From contig OW804094.1 of the NCBI GenBank assembly GCA_942159475.1, positions 57,780,966 to 57,844,965 on the forward strand: DNA of 64,000 nt, written 5' to 3'. The stretch's first letter is position 1. Every line of letters begins with the position of its first letter. The notes below the pieces were generated by a model, which worked only from the letters and a program-made list of their open reading frames with translations, ran no database searches and was not told the DNA's origin. The translations under genes and the position numbers were made by a program. Below, piece after piece: positions 49,901-60,907 of this stretch. The DNA is from Sthenelais limicola (taxonomy: Eukaryota; Annelida; Polychaeta; Phyllodocida; Sigalionidae).

Positions 49901-52900
49901 CCGGTCTCCCTTTCACTGTATAGATACCCGCTGTTTGGAGCCGTTCCCAACGAATGTGATTCCTCCAAGCTGGATCCAAATTGCTCATGGATCAGCGGAG
50001 TAATCTGCGGCGTTGAACCAGTGGGAATCGGGCCAGAACTCCCAGGGATTAATGCAGTGTTTATGATCGGATCCTGCGAAATAATAGTATTACTTGCAAC
50101 TAATACTGTAGAAGCCTGCACTGAGTTTTGTTTGTTCATTATTTGTCCATCCATTCTTACTCCTTCTACCCCTGGCACACCGAGGTTTATCCCAGTCATA
50201 CCAGAATAAATCTCTTCCTCGTTCTGATTATTAATTCGAGACACATCCACAGGTTTATTAGGTACGGCTGCTTGATAAATTTGGTCAATTTGAGAGCTAT
50301 CACCTTCAGAGCGTCGTTTCCTCCGCACTTTTCCACTTTTCGTTGCCACACCTTTGTTAGAGACAGTACTTTGTGTGACTAGTTGATTTCCTCCAGGACC
50401 TGACTGACCTAGATCACCTTGATTGTTCTTCTGTTGCTGAATGCCACCGCCTTCAGCAGGCGTTATAGACCAGGAATTCTGATCATCCGAAACGAAAGTT
50501 GTAGTTACAGAAGATGGAACTGGTCGACCTAGGTAATGTGTCCCTGGTTCTACTTTTAGTGGTGAATGAAGCTCTAAGTTTTCTAACACCATACTATCCA
50601 ACGATAAAGAGGATCCATCACTGGCACATTCTATGCTAGATAAACCCACGCTGTCACATCTAACTGTGAGAAGGTCCATATAGGATTGGTCATGTTCAGG
50701 AGATTGTTCCGTATGTTCCAAGGGGTTAAAAAGCGTAGCTTTCTGGGGTAAAGGAACCACCTTACTGACCACAGGTGAGTAGGCTAGTGGAGGTGTCTCT
50801 TGAAGGCATTGGTCAGGTAGATCAGGAGATCCACTCACCTGTACAAATGGTACCGCCTGAGTACTTCCACCTGGCTGGGTGGTGTTTATCACTGGAGAAA
50901 TGGGAGTAGCTAGGGGCGACTGGATCTGGGTTGAAGAATCTCCTTCAGACAACACATACTCGTCCTGTGATTTATAGCTTTCATCAGATGATCCCCGCAT
51001 TGACGGCGGGGGACCTGTCTGTACTTGTACAGGGCTATGAATTGTCATAGGAGAAAATACATTATTCCCAGCCTTTCCATCTCCAAACTGTACCTGGTTG
51101 TGTGTGTGGGGAACTCTCACCTGATCCGCCACAGCACCAGGTATAGCGATGCCAGAAGGGTGGTAATCTGTTGAAAGTCCGAGACCCATGTTTGTGGGAT
51201 TTGATGTTTTTTCTACAGGTTGTTGGTCCTTTTGTTGATCCTCGTGGATCCAAGCCCCACTAACCACCTGGGGAGAGACACGAACTACCTGGAGACACTC
51301 CTCGCTGGAGGAAGAAGAAAGCAGAGTCTTTTGTATATTGAGGTTTAAAGGGTGGCCTGGATGAGTCAGGTGAATGTCTGGCTGCTGAGTTACTATATCT
51401 GTCTCCTCTTTTAGCTGGGACTTCTGAATCACCCGCTTAGTAGGAGGCTGTGTTTCACAGGACTCCTTCTGGGTATGCACTGGCGTTACTTGAGGATGGA
51501 TAATTTGTCCCAGAGGAGAAACAGTATCCTTTGATCCCTCGCCCAATGATTGAATTTGAGGAACCACAGCATCAGTCTGGATTTGGACAGTTGATATTCT
51601 AACTCCGATGTTTTGGGGTGAGATGACATTACCAGCAGCAGATCCAGACACTCCTGTTGACCCTGGAGAAGGGGTGAGTGGTAGAGGTAGTGTTGGCTGT
51701 ACAGGTGACGGGGGCTCAATAATGCCCTGTGGTGGTGGTAGGGCTTGCTCCGTCTGCTGATCTGAGTTTTTATGATGATGGGGAGGTAGAGGTGGTGATG
51801 ATGGTGGGATTGTTGGCAGTAGTTTGGCAGCCTGGCTGACTTCACTGGCCACTCCCAGGTGCGGCTGCTGGCCAACTGCAGTAGGCTGAGGAGGATGTGG
51901 AGAAGAATGAGAAGACTGGAGGGGTAGTAGGGTAGCTGGGGTAATAGAGGACGCAGCAGCTGCTTGTGGTGCTGCTGAAGGGGGTAAATCCTGGACGGAT
52001 GTCTGTTTACTCTCAGTAACCGCTCCATGTTTACCCACAGCTGCAACACCGGAGGAAGCAGATAGATTTCTAGCTGTAGGAGGTCGTTCAGAGTCCTCCA
52101 GCCCTGCCTTTGGCACCTGTGTGACAGAATCGGGATAAGGTTTCCCATCACCTTGAGTGTTGTTGATTTCTGCTGGTAGACTAGTACCTGTGCCTGACTT
52201 GGATACCCCAGTTGCCTCATGTGGAATAAGTGCAGGAGGATGCAGCGGAAGAGTATCAACATTTCCTCCGGGTGGGCCCTGCATCATGGCTTTTTGACGA
52301 TCGTTTAAACCCACCTGTCCTGTGATTGCGTCCGTGAGAGGTGATGCTCCCAACCCTCCCTGTACACCTGCACCGACTGCTGTACTGGATGAAGTAGTGC
52401 TCGTACTACTACTGGCACATAAAACCTCCGTTCCTCCAGCAGCTTTATCCATTATCTGACTCCCTGTAGCGCCACTACCTCCAATTGCACCAAGCTTCAT
52501 AACATCGCTGGGGTTACATGTATTTGTAGCTGTACCTCCTTGCGATGTGCCTACCCCAAGAGTTGGTAGCTGCTGTGAATGCTGACCTCCTCCTTGAACT
52601 GCATTAGCCCAAACACTGGTGGCCTTTTCCGCCACTAAATGAGCTTTTCTGTCATCCACCACAACCACTGGCTTATATGCTACAACTGGTACAGGGTTAC
52701 GCTTGATAAACCCTCTGAGCGGAGTTGATGGCTTCATTCTAGGAGGAGTAGGTGAAGCCTGCGGAGTCACTTTGCCTTTAGCTTGAGTATCAGTAGAGGT
52801 TGTGCTATTCTGGCCTCCTGCTACATTAGCATTTGTTGCTGGAGGAGCAAGACTAGGTGGTGGAGGTGGTTGTGTAGGGATGACATGAACTGGAGGAGAA

Positions 52901-55900
52901 GGAGTGCATACACTACTACTAGAACTTGGGCCAGCTGCACTTACTTCACTTGCCTTGTACTCAGTCGGGGCAATGGATCCACTATCTCCAGGGCTGATAA
53001 CTGAGTTAATAATTCCCTGAGAACCTGTCACCGCAGAGTCCTTGCTTGCATTAGCATTAACTGATATAACGTTGTTATTTTTTGCTCCTGCAATATCAGT
53101 AGAAGGCTTGGGCCATGGTATAGTCTCCTCCTTACTAGGCCCTGGAAGTGGTACAGATTTTGTGCCCACCCCTCGTCGTCCTCCAGATGTATGCTGCTCT
53201 TTCTTAATGTAATGTTCTCCATCCTCCCCAGGCTTGTCTGGTGTGTTACCCATATCGCTGCTCGAGTCAATGTGAGGAGACTTCACCTCAGAAAGAATCA
53301 GTTCCTTTACCTGGCCGTCGGGTCGCGCTACCTGTCCTCCTCCTAATACTCCTTCTCCAACACCCTGCACTATTCCTTGCACTTTTCCTTCCTCTCCGCC
53401 CCCGCACTGCCTATTGCTTGATCCTGACACATTTCCATCACGCTCCTTCTTCTCATCACTTCTTCCAATATGTTCTTCATCCGCCATGATTCCCTTCTGC
53501 ACCTCTGACTCACTCAATTTCCCAGAGCCTTCTGACGAAGTGCAACTTCTCCCTTGCACTGGAAGCTTCTCCACTTGAGAGGCATTTATTTTATTGCCGC
53601 TGATATTTTGTTTATTCTCCAGTGATCCTCTACTAGATGCTGGCGGTAACTTTGGATCAGGATCCGCCCCGAGGTTTACATCAGTGTTTATTGCAGGTGG
53701 TGTTGCTTGGATGTTACTGGGGCCTGAGGGAGTCTGGCCTGTACCTTTATCCGTACCCATTTTAGATGACCCTTCACCCGCAACCTGCGGCCTTGCATGT
53801 TGATTGGATCCCAAACTGGCTGCAGGTGGAACAACCGCCTTACAAATCACTTGCGGCCTAAACTCATGGGGTTTATTACCCTGTAGCTTATAACCCGATA
53901 ATTGTGGCTTAGGCATGTCCCACTGAGAAGGGTTAACGGCTGTTGGATCATTTGAGCTAGATTCTTTATTTTTCATGACCAAGGCATTAATATTAAATAC
54001 TTGCCCTTGGCTAGCCACAGATCCGCCCACTTGGGTGTTAACTCGATGTGTTGGGCTAGGACTTGATTTTATATCCCCAGATGATGTATTTTTATCCCCA
54101 GGTGTCATGCAAAGTACTTGAGGTTGGCTGGCGATTTGAACCACGCCTGGCATCTTAACATGCTTTGATGGCTGGACATTAATAATTTTAGGCGGCGTAA
54201 TATCCTCCGTTGGAGTATGCATAGCTTTTAGTTGAGATGCATTTTTCTGTGCCTCATTACTAGAAACAGTTTTCGTAATATTTGGGGTTTGGGAGGGGCC
54301 TGTGTGAGTGTTTAGCTCTTGAGATGATTTAGTACCTGTTGCCTTCACTGCAGCATTGCCAACGTTACTAATAATTTGCCTGTTCAGCTCGATAGCTTGT
54401 ACTTGATTTCCTGGCTGAACCCTTGGCTCCTGGTTGTGTGCTATTGATGCTCTCTGAGTTGATGATATTCCTGTTTGTGCGACGCTGACATTTGGATGGG
54501 AAGATCCCACTCGGGGTGGATTGACATTGACATTTGACCCTTGACTTTGTACTTGGCCCTGTTGTACATATCCTGAGGGTACGTCCACCTTTTTGCCTGC
54601 TTGTGATTGCCCATCCTGTGGCTTTGCAACCGAGACCAAGTTATTCCCACTTGGAGGGACAACACGTTTTGCCCTCTGCGAAACATCACCAGGTGTTGAT
54701 CCTGCTTCCAAAGACTGTGACTTTTCTCCAACGATTGGATTTATTTGTTTTCCTGGCACATTCCCAATTTGAACAGAGTCGTTCTTGGCTATCAATTGGT
54801 TATCATTAGTTATAGATTTATAGTCTGTCCCACCAGTAGTAGATATGGGTGAGCGAGGTTGAGCACTTGGTTTAGGAAGAAGTACTGGAGACTTGGAGAG
54901 TGACGCAGTACTGCCAGTATCACTTCCATGAGGTCCCGATGATCCCACCTGCGTGAATATAACTCCCTGATTTTGAGGCGTAGCACTGGGGAAAGCTTTC
55001 CCAGAACTAATATCCATGGTGTCTTGTTGAGAGACTATATTCCCTGCGCTACCAAGCTTGCCAGAGTTTATTATCTCAATAGCAGTGCCCTGTTTAACTT
55101 CTGAGTTGACTACAGGTGTCCGCCGCACCTCAGCAGCAGTTTTTTTCTGTGGAACCACTGCAGGGGCTCTTGTTAGGTGAACGGGTTGATTCTGAGTCTT
55201 TTCTAATGCTGTAATATTACCCGGTCCAGGTCCCGTACCATCGGAGACTTTAGTCGGTCCCAGAGGTGCAAAAGGTTGTGTTTTAGAAATAACACCTGGT
55301 CGAGGTTTATGTTGCACCAATACATTCCCTACCTTTGGTACCTGTCCTTCAGTACCGCCCCTGATAGGAACTGGGGCACTGCTTTCATTCCCAATGCTAA
55401 CATTCTGTATCACTCCAGACCTTGAATATGAAGGACTGTCTTCAGACAACTTTTTCTGGGTCATCTGTTGCGTAAAAGATGTATTTGACTCATCAGTTCT
55501 ACCGATTACTTTAGGTTTATCCTTCCCAGGTGGGGCACTAGTTGAAAAAGTCCCAACTAGAACCAAGTTTTTATTGGGATTTCCTGGAGTAGTTTGGAGT
55601 TGGGAATTATCACTAGCAGCCACAGAGGTCGAGTTCACTGGTGTATTTTCGGACTTGGGGCCGGATGCACCACTATTAGAATCACTATCATGTATTTCTC
55701 TAGAGGATCTCCATCCCGCAGCAACTATCTTCGGTTTGTTTGAACGAATAACAGTGACTGTTTCACTTTGATCAGGAGGCTTAACCCAGCTTGGTAGTTC
55801 TGAAGGAGCTGAGGTCCCAGATAAATCTTTAGACCCACGATTTGACCCCCCACTAATTTCTCTAGAATTGCTTAGGCTACCCCCATTCGAATTGTCCCTG

Positions 55901-58596
55901 GAATTTCGCTTGATGGCGGTTAAATTAGTTGCGTCTTTAGACCCTCTTGGTGAGGTATTTTGAATCGGATTGAATTCATCGTCGACCTCTCTGGAATTTC
56001 TTTTCATCCCAGCCACATGTGAGAGATGACTAGAGGTTGTAGGGGAAATCTCGGAGGAAAGGCGTTTTGGTGAACCTATTTCTTGGGATGTCCTTCTAGG
56101 TGATGCGATCAACCTTGGTTTATTAGTTCTCAAGACAACTCCCTGGTCATTTTTTATTTGCTCTGCAGGGTGTATAAGCGGCTTGCTTGGTGAGGCTTTT
56201 GCGCCTGACTGCTTTTGCGCCGATCTTGCTAGATCTTCGCACTTGGCTGCCACCTCGGCCAGGTCAACAGTTGTAGATCTCTGAGGATGAGGGCATTTAG
56301 TAGAGGTGGATACATTAGGAGGTGACATGAGACCGTGTGGGGACATAATATTCATAGGGCCCTGCGGGGACAAGGGACCTGAAGGGGACACTGCCCCTTG
56401 GAGAGAAGTGGGCGACATCAAGCCAGAATCCAGTGATAGTTCCCTGGATAGTCTCTGACCAGCAGGAACTAACCTAGGCTTGGTGGTTCTAATAGGTGGA
56501 GTCTCTGTAGAGTCTGCGTGTTTAACCCAGCTGGGCAATTGTTTATGTTGGTCGCTGGCTGGGGACAGTGCCCTACTCCTGCATGGAGAATCTTTAACAT
56601 CTTTTGGAGAACCGACCACAGGATTATTTTCTTCGACAACTTTAGTACTTGGCGCAGGGCCTTTAATTATTTTATGTGACCCATTACCTGAATTGGTTCG
56701 TTCAATTGATGCTTTTGTATTAGGTGCCGGGGGGGTTTGTTTAGCTGGCTGGACCCATTTTGGGTGAAAACCTTTCTTCTCTTCAGGAATCGTTAATGCT
56801 GGAGGTATACCAGATGCTTTGGCGGCAGCAGCACTGGCCTTGGCCTGATCCAGAGACAGTTTCCGAGTACCTACTTGGCTAGGCGTTTGAGAAACCGCCT
56901 GAGATTGATCCAACGAAGCTTTTCTTATCGATAAAATACTTGGTGTTTTCACAACACCTGGTTCAGATTTTCCAATGCTGGACAAGCTGCTGGTACTACC
57001 ACCAGAATGATAGAACGGTCCAGAACCGAACTCCCCACTCGATCTCCTAATACTAAAAGCCTTTTTCTCAGTGGCGGGCGTGCTACGAAGTGCCTGAACA
57101 GCTGGTGACTGGCTCATAGAGTGGTAGCCAGTGGACGTGCGCGAGTCAGATTTGTCACCAAGCAATGCCGCAATAGCTGCATTGGCATGATCTTTTGTAA
57201 GTACCCCATCTTGGGGTCTGATGCAAGGGGATGAGGGTGTGTATCTCTTGGCTAATGTTGGAGTCGTCCTGGCAGATCCAACACTAGTTGTACTAGAGCG
57301 ACGAGAGAATGACCCACTACTTGCAGTACTGGGCCTCCTCCCACTGCTCTGGTCATCTGGGGTCGATACTGCAGTTGGTGTTGTGGTTGCTGTAGGGCGC
57401 CTCGAGGGAAAGGTCCACCAAGGTTGATTTGTGCCAGAATTCTGCTGTTTAATTTGTTGCCCCTGATTTTGCTGAGACTTTACCTGGACCTGTTGGAACT
57501 GGAGTTTCGCTTGTGGCTGGGGCGGTTGCTGTTGTTGTGAAGTTAGTTGTTTGCTCTGCAATTCATTTTGATTTTGTTTTTGTTGCAGCTGACGTTGATT
57601 CAAAGTCGCTGGATTCTGGGGTGCGGTCGAAACTAGAGGTGCATGTACTGTTACAGCTGAAGCAAAGGAGGCCCCCTTCAACAATGCTCCTCCAATACCT
57701 CCTTCACTAACCCCAGCATTTTTGCTGCCCTCCCCCTTTGCCTTATTCTTGCCTCCTCTCCTGAAGAATGGCATTTTGCCAGTATTTGCAGTGGGACTAC
57801 TTAGCGGTGAGGAATACTCGGAATTATCACTGACCTCTTGAGATATATCACAGTTTTTATCACTAGTACATTCCTGGCTTGATCCAACTTTAAGCACATT
57901 AATATTGGGGTGGTATAAAGCACCTCCAGCTCGAGAAAGACCTGGAACAGTTCTTGGTTGAATTGGTATGTTCCCACTACATCGAAATGATGCCGATGCT
58001 AGACTTGTATTGCTAGCACCCAGATTCGGGGATCCAGCAGAAAGACCCACTTGGTGTTGAAGTGCCGACGTGCCGTAGAGTGTGGCAGTGTGGTCCGGGG
58101 ATAATTTAGGCTGTCCACTCCTGTAAGAGACTGCAGCGGCTTGATTCAAATTTACACTGGGGTGCTCTCCATAGTCTGGGCTGATATTGAGCCTGTTGGG
58201 ACGAATAGGTTGCTTAATAGTGTACTGGGACCTATCTAGTGTTTGAACTCCTTCCAACTGACCACCGCCACCTGCTGGACGAACATCTCTCACTGGCCAA
58301 GTTGTTTGTCCACCAATTTCTATCGCTTCACCTGGTAATTGGCAATGGGCAGGAGAGGAGGACGATAGTACCCTTTCCGTGCCTTCGATCCCCGTGCCTC
58401 TACTACTCCCAGTTCCAACTACTCCTCCACCGCTGTGAAATCCTGGTGGTGGTGGAAATCTTTGCTTACTGCCAGGACTAGCAACTTCAGGTGCTGGAAC
58501 CACGTCTGGAGGTTGGTACTCTCTCCCCTGTTGCTGGTGGAGCGAAGTAAGCTCCTCCTGCTTCAGTCCTCCCTCCTTGCCATACTGATTCCCCAT
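31893..58596 (-). CDS. TACC: Giant TACC-family protein (transforming acidic coiled-coil), 15 coding exons
   Basis: TACC proteins bind XMAP215/ch-TOG, localise to centrosomes and microtubule plus ends, and are regulated by Aurora A. Exons in transcription order: 58596-47137, 44877-44813, 44599-41831, 41646-41580, 37420-37213, 36854-36781, 36608-36492, 36302-36236, 36033-35982, 35626-35500, 34757-34695, 34260-33910, 33788-33682, 32471-32351, 31955-31893. All phases match and the total is 15,711 nt (5,236 residues). Start ATG 58596 gives MGNQYGK, an N-myristoylation-type start like long vertebrate TACC2. Residues 1-3820 are disordered (Ser, Pro, Gln). About 4000-4700 is the DPF repeat array. KFDPL motifs lie near 4895 and 4935. 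The TACC coiled coil is 5024-5236. It is far longer than TACC proteins I know (up to about 2,950 residues). Joining exon 1 to the rest is inference from phase, strand and the N terminus. Confidence 0.85.
32351..32471 (-). CDS. TACC: TACC exon 14, coiled coil
   Basis: 121 bp between CTACTTTAG and AAG|GTATGG. It encodes heptad-rich sequence including LHATLRKCELQVKGLESTL, aligning with the LQASLRKE...LE segment of TACC domains. Confidence 0.9.
32640..33000 (-). mobile_element. Penelope-like element fragment, GIY-YIG endonuclease region (decayed)
   Basis: On the minus strand an intronic frame reads LITCQTCQIQYVGQTKNTI, then RFGAHKDAI and TTVARHLHSDHPD. This is a GIY-YIG nuclease pattern as found at the C terminus of Penelope-like retroelements. 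After a stop, a reading-frame scrap resembling WxxRLKTLVPxGLNILD follows, also typical. No reverse transcriptase is visible, so this is a truncated, mutated relic in the TACC intron between exons 13 and 14. Confidence 0.7.
33096..33121 (+). ncRNA. Hammerhead-ribozyme-like core
   Basis: CTGATGA (33096-33102), a perfect 5-bp stem GGCCC/GGGCC with loop TGTA, then GAAAC (33117-33121). These are the two invariant core strands around stem II. Hammerheads are reported in Penelope-like elements, and a fragment lies 100 bp away, but in the opposite orientation. I could not find the cleavage triplet or convincing stems I and III, so activity is unlikely. Confidence 0.35.
33682..33788 (-). CDS. TACC: TACC exon 13, coiled coil
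   Basis: 107 bp between CTATTTTCCAG and AAGC|GTACGT. It encodes NENSLKLSLEE and KAEEKLEA. These match the NEExLKxxxEE and AEEKLE stretches of TACC domains. Confidence 0.92.
33910..34260 (-). CDS. TACC: TACC exon 12, start of TACC coiled-coil domain
   Basis: 351 bp, phase 0/0, 117 residues of near-continuous heptads ending FSDLHRRYEKLKTTVEVFKK. The DLxxRYEKLKxxVExxKKNE block across this junction is diagnostic for TACC proteins. Confidence 0.93.
34695..34757 (-). CDS. TACC: TACC exon 11
   Basis: 63 bp, phase 0/0. The acceptor is TTATCTTGTAG and the donor is CAG|GTTTGT. It encodes 21 acidic residues leading into the coiled coil (TDDIIQ). Confidence 0.75.
35500..35626 (-). CDS. TACC: TACC exon 10
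   Basis: 127 bp, encoding SPPADDLLFMSTPSTKNG and onward to NDST. The donor is ACG|GTAGTG, which is weak, but it restores phase 0. A stronger-looking donor at 35573 (G|GTGAGC) would end in phase 1 and put a stop in exon 11. Confidence 0.68.
35982..36033 (-). CDS. TACC: TACC exon 9 (micro-exon)
   Basis: 52 bp, acceptor TTTTCAATTCAG and donor ACA|GTAAGT. It encodes ALPKQVARLKVHTPVQK. Phase agrees on both sides. Confidence 0.75.
36081..36119. repeat. Two-copy 19-bp tandem duplication
   Basis: ATCGGGACTGGGTAGTTAA occurs twice in succession in the intron between TACC exons 8 and 9. It is perfect and presumably recent. Confidence 0.85.
36236..36302 (-). CDS. TACC: TACC exon 8, second KFDPL motif
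   Basis: 67 bp encoding KPAPSRPSVYMKFDPLSKAV. The S-[LV]-Y-x-KFDPL motif is the conserved segment preceding the coiled coil in TACC proteins. Here it is present twice (see exon 7), suggesting an internal duplication. Confidence 0.88.
36492..36608 (-). CDS. TACC: TACC exon 7, first KFDPL motif
   Basis: 117 bp, phase 0/0, acceptor TCTTTTCTTTCAG and donor GAG|GTAATG. It encodes SMLARESLYVKFDPLVKGP, closely matching the ALAxxSLYxKFDPL block of vertebrate TACC proteins. Confidence 0.92.
36781..36854 (-). CDS. TACC: TACC exon 6
   Basis: 74 bp encoding VPIFNSVLNDSGSWAFLDQF. The FLDQFGTG stretch sits just before the KFDPL exon, as in other TACC genes. Confidence 0.87.
37213..37420 (-). CDS. TACC: TACC exon 5, acidic proline-rich
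   Basis: 208 bp, acceptor TTGTATTCCAG and donor AGTG|GTAGGT. It has Pro/Glu-rich PMPEPVPVEPKKPEPE followed by the acidic LDDFDEFDPSQEEF. It is low-complexity but phase-consistent. Confidence 0.85.
39370..39625. repeat. AGTCAATC/AGTCAGAA minisatellite
   Basis: Roughly 20-24-bp units built from AGTCAATCRAAAAGTCAGAA repeat about 11 times with substitutions. It produces a spurious minus-strand frame of FSDFLIDY repeats. The same words occur at 1-40. Confidence 0.85.
41121..41137 (+). repeat. Poly(G) run
   Basis: About 17 consecutive G residues in TACC intron 4. Length is likely unreliable in sequencing. Confidence 0.9.
41580..41646 (-). CDS. TACC: TACC exon 4
   Basis: 67 bp, acceptor TTTTTTATCCTAG and donor AAG|GTAATA. 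It encodes a basic peptide, KKPGSAKPGAKARFKAPPNW, contrasting with the acidic neighbours. Confidence 0.8.
41831..44599 (-). CDS. TACC: TACC exon 3 with 25 DPF repeats
   Basis: 2,769 bp, acceptor CTCCTTTTTCAG and donor ATAAA|GTAAGG. The frame would stop at 41827 if unspliced. About 923 residues: an acidic start (DSDNEDDFQD), several diverged DPF segments, then 25 tandem 25-residue units of the type DPFKTNNKMASSPPPAPKPE plus IDLDV, then a short tail. DPF tripeptides bind the AP-2 alpha appendage in other proteins, and vertebrate TACC proteins have shorter Ser-Asp-Pro repeat regions. The array is probably a large expansion of that region. Function in this species is unknown. Confidence 0.87.
41960..43850 (-). 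repeat. 75-bp coding tandem array, about 25 units
   Basis: 75-bp units with a GAATGGATC...CAAATCAATCTC...GGAGCAGGAGGGGGTGAAGA core on the plus strand are highly similar. Variation is concentrated at four or five codon positions (V/A/E, K/T, P/S/A, A/P). Because the unit length is divisible by three and lacks stops in several frames, three overlapping open frames exist. Only the DPF frame joins to conserved exons. Confidence 0.95.
44813..44877 (-). CDS. TACC: TACC exon 2
   Basis: 65 bp, acceptor TCATTTACAG and donor TTAC|GTAAGT. It encodes SSGKTPLKDDLEDLFSKLSI. It enters in phase 0, matching the end of the giant exon, and leaves in phase 2, matching exon 3. Confidence 0.8.
44878..47103. other. 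TACC intron 1
   Basis: 2.2 kb of intron with no convincing exon. A GCGCGAGCGCAAGCGCGACGC patch lies at about 46230. If the giant exon is left unspliced (stop TGA 47106-47104), this becomes its 3' UTR. Confidence 0.55.
47137..58596 (-). CDS. TACC: TACC giant first coding exon (about 11.46 kb)
   Basis: 3,820 uninterrupted codons from ATG 58596 to a splice at GTA|GTGAGA (47136). GGG|GTAGTG at 47139 also fits; both keep phase 0. Unspliced, the frame adds 10 codons and stops at TGA 47106-47104. N terminus MGNQYGKEGG is myristoylation-like. About residues 360-410 are Gln-rich. A motif of the type LPSWVKxxDxxETxxIRxxKP followed by SRE recurs near 690 and 930, with relatives near 805. The rest is Ser/Pro/Gln/Thr-rich. 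Acidic segments lie near 3280 and 3745, and a Lys-rich block (KKKKKGKNSKK) near 3550. No globular domain is recognised. Such a long open frame without stops is certainly coding. Confidence 0.88.
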
Positions 58597-60365
58597 CCTT
58601 GAGTTTGAAGGGAGAGTAGTACACTTCAACTCCTCCACCTGGCGATGGGAGTTATTTCAGTCACCGGCCTACATAGCCTATACGGTGACCTGCCTTTACC
58701 TCCGGTGTTTCTCGAAAACTGGAGATTTCTTCCTATGACTGAGCTGAATGAAGTGAGCTATTCATGTATTGGCTGCCAGCCATATCGCCATGTCGGTTTA
58801 CTAGGGTTCCTATGATTTTACAACTTCTCTCCACACTGGCAAATACATGTCAAGCCAGTAATCGTTTGTCTAATGGCAGCGATTTGGTTTTAAGCTGGAA
58901 TTAGAGTCAGACATGGGTTAAAAGCTAATTTGTAATGGGCAAGAACCATAAAGCACACCAAGATATATCAGTAAACCTTTGCCTACGATAGAGCAGACGG
59001 TCTTGTGTAATCAATAAATCATCTTGTTTATCTATGAATAAGCATCTGGTCAGATATGAGCTTAGTGAGATATTCACAATTGAAAATATAGATGAATTGA
59101 CGATAAAATGTACGGTCATTCCTATATCGTATCTTTTGGGATTTAATTAAAACCCAGCCATGCATGATTAACAGCTATGCCGTTGATCTTGTAAATGGCG
59201 AAATGAAAACGGTGGAAATGACATAAATGATAAAAGTAAGTTGTTATGAACTAAATACCAGATAAGTTTGCCAAAAATAATACCTCATATTTTAATCTTA
59301 ACTCATGATATCCAACAAAAATTACATTTATATCTATAGAATAGTGCATAAAATCTCAATACTGTAATTTTGTTTTACATCTGTTAACCTTTTTAAACTA
59401 GACATCACCTGGCACTTGAAGGGCAGAGCTGGGTTCTGTTGTAGAAAAAACTCCTTAGTCCAAATCATGAAATGATGCAGTTTTTCCATCAAGCATTACA
59501 ATTTATTTAGTACCTTTGGGGTAGACCATATGTGATAGCCCCGGCAAAATATTTTCCATTGACTGAATAAGAAGCCCGTTTGTGCTATAATAACTTTCAA
59601 ATGACCCCACGTAGTTTCTCGCCAGAAGTAAATAGCACTAGTTACAGTGATCTATTGAGCAGCTTCACATTCCAAAATCTCATAATTCCCAGGTAGTGAT
59701 AACAGTACTATTTCCAGGGCAGATGAAATTAAATCAGATCAGTTTTGATTAGATATCTGTAATTGTAACGAAGTAAGTAATATTATCACGACTCCGTATT
59801 CCGAAGGTTAAATAGGCAGCCTTCCTAGACGTAAGTTGCCCTGCCTCAAAGTGATCCCGTTGGGAGACAACTTGTGTTATTTCAAGCCTGAAATCTACAG
59901 TCGGACTAATTGCTCTAGCGAGCAAAGGCTAAACCGCTTTGAGTTACTCATTTGCTCCTATCATCAGGTATACTACATGTATGAGCGTTCACTTACCAGA
60001 ATAATGTTAACCTTATGGATCTGGTTATCCAGTTAATCCCAGCTCTTTCCTTACTTAATCTTCATGTCTGTATTGACGGATAACGTTTAAATAAATACCA
60101 TTCCTCCTGTGGGGAAAACTAATAAATCTCTGTTATTTATGTGTATTCCATGATAGCCAGATAGATAAACAATTCAGAGACTAATCTTCACAGTGGTATT
60201 TGTTAGGAACTTAATGTAATGTTAATCAGTGCTAATACTCCACTTCTCTAACTCAATAAGTGACCCATTTGGTAGTGACTATTGGTAGTGTCGATGGTGG
60301 GGAACTTCTGCGGCGTACTTTAAGATCCGAAACGCAGCCTTGATTTGTTCTATTGCTGTTCCTAC
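58597..60365. other. TACC 5' flank, probable 5' UTR and upstream intron
   Basis: No long open frame at the TACC end. The frame of the giant exon is open 14 codons upstream of ATG 58596 with only a GTG at 58638, so ATG 58596 is the likely start. CCATCGCCAG|GTGG at about 58640 could be an acceptor. No clear TATA box. Confidence 0.45.
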
Positions 60366-60907
60366 CTGGTTCTCTGGCAGCCTCTCCGTGTAATGGCAAG
60401 CGCTGGAGGCCAAGTAGGCATTGTGCAAGTTGTGTATAATAAGGCGGTGGAAGTAGCACCAGGAGGCAACCACATGTCCTCATTACTCTCACATTGCTGC
60501 ATTTCCAACAAACTTTGACTTTTTCCCTTTCTACAAAGCTGGCGGTACTGGTGGCATTTCTCTCAAGATTAGCAATAAAATAATAGTGTATATCTAGAGA
60601 GATGTTGATATAATGGTGCGGCGCGAGTGCCTCTTGCTGGGTTGTTTTTTTTATCAAAGCTGTGCAGTGTGCAGGACCTGGACCTTTTTGTTCTAAGTAT
60701 GACGCTGATGTAGACAGAACATAAAAGAGAGGAGGAGAGAAGAGGGAGGGAGAATCCTGCGCACCCCCAGCAGCTGATCTACTTCCTCCTCCACCTTCTC
60801 CAGTAGGTGAAGAAGGGTTCCTCCTGGGTGGAAGGACTATGGTGGACTGCTGAAGGCTGGAGGAGGCAGCGTGAGTAGGTCTGCGGCGGCTCCTGATGAT
60901 GCTCCCA
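60366..60907 (-). other. Candidate exon of unknown gene, upstream of TACC on the same strand
   Basis: A frame of about 220 codons is open from the strong acceptor CTTGCTCCCCCAG (60908) to a TGA at about 60253. A CAG|GTAGGA donor lies at 60365. Encoded residues are Arg/Ser/Pro/Gly-rich at first (SIIRSRRRPTHAASSSLQQS), then less biased. A second frame across 60280-60475 also reads a protein-like stretch (NAYLASSACHYTERLPENQV). It could be an alternative TACC 5' exon or part of a neighbouring gene. I recognise neither product. Confidence 0.25.
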
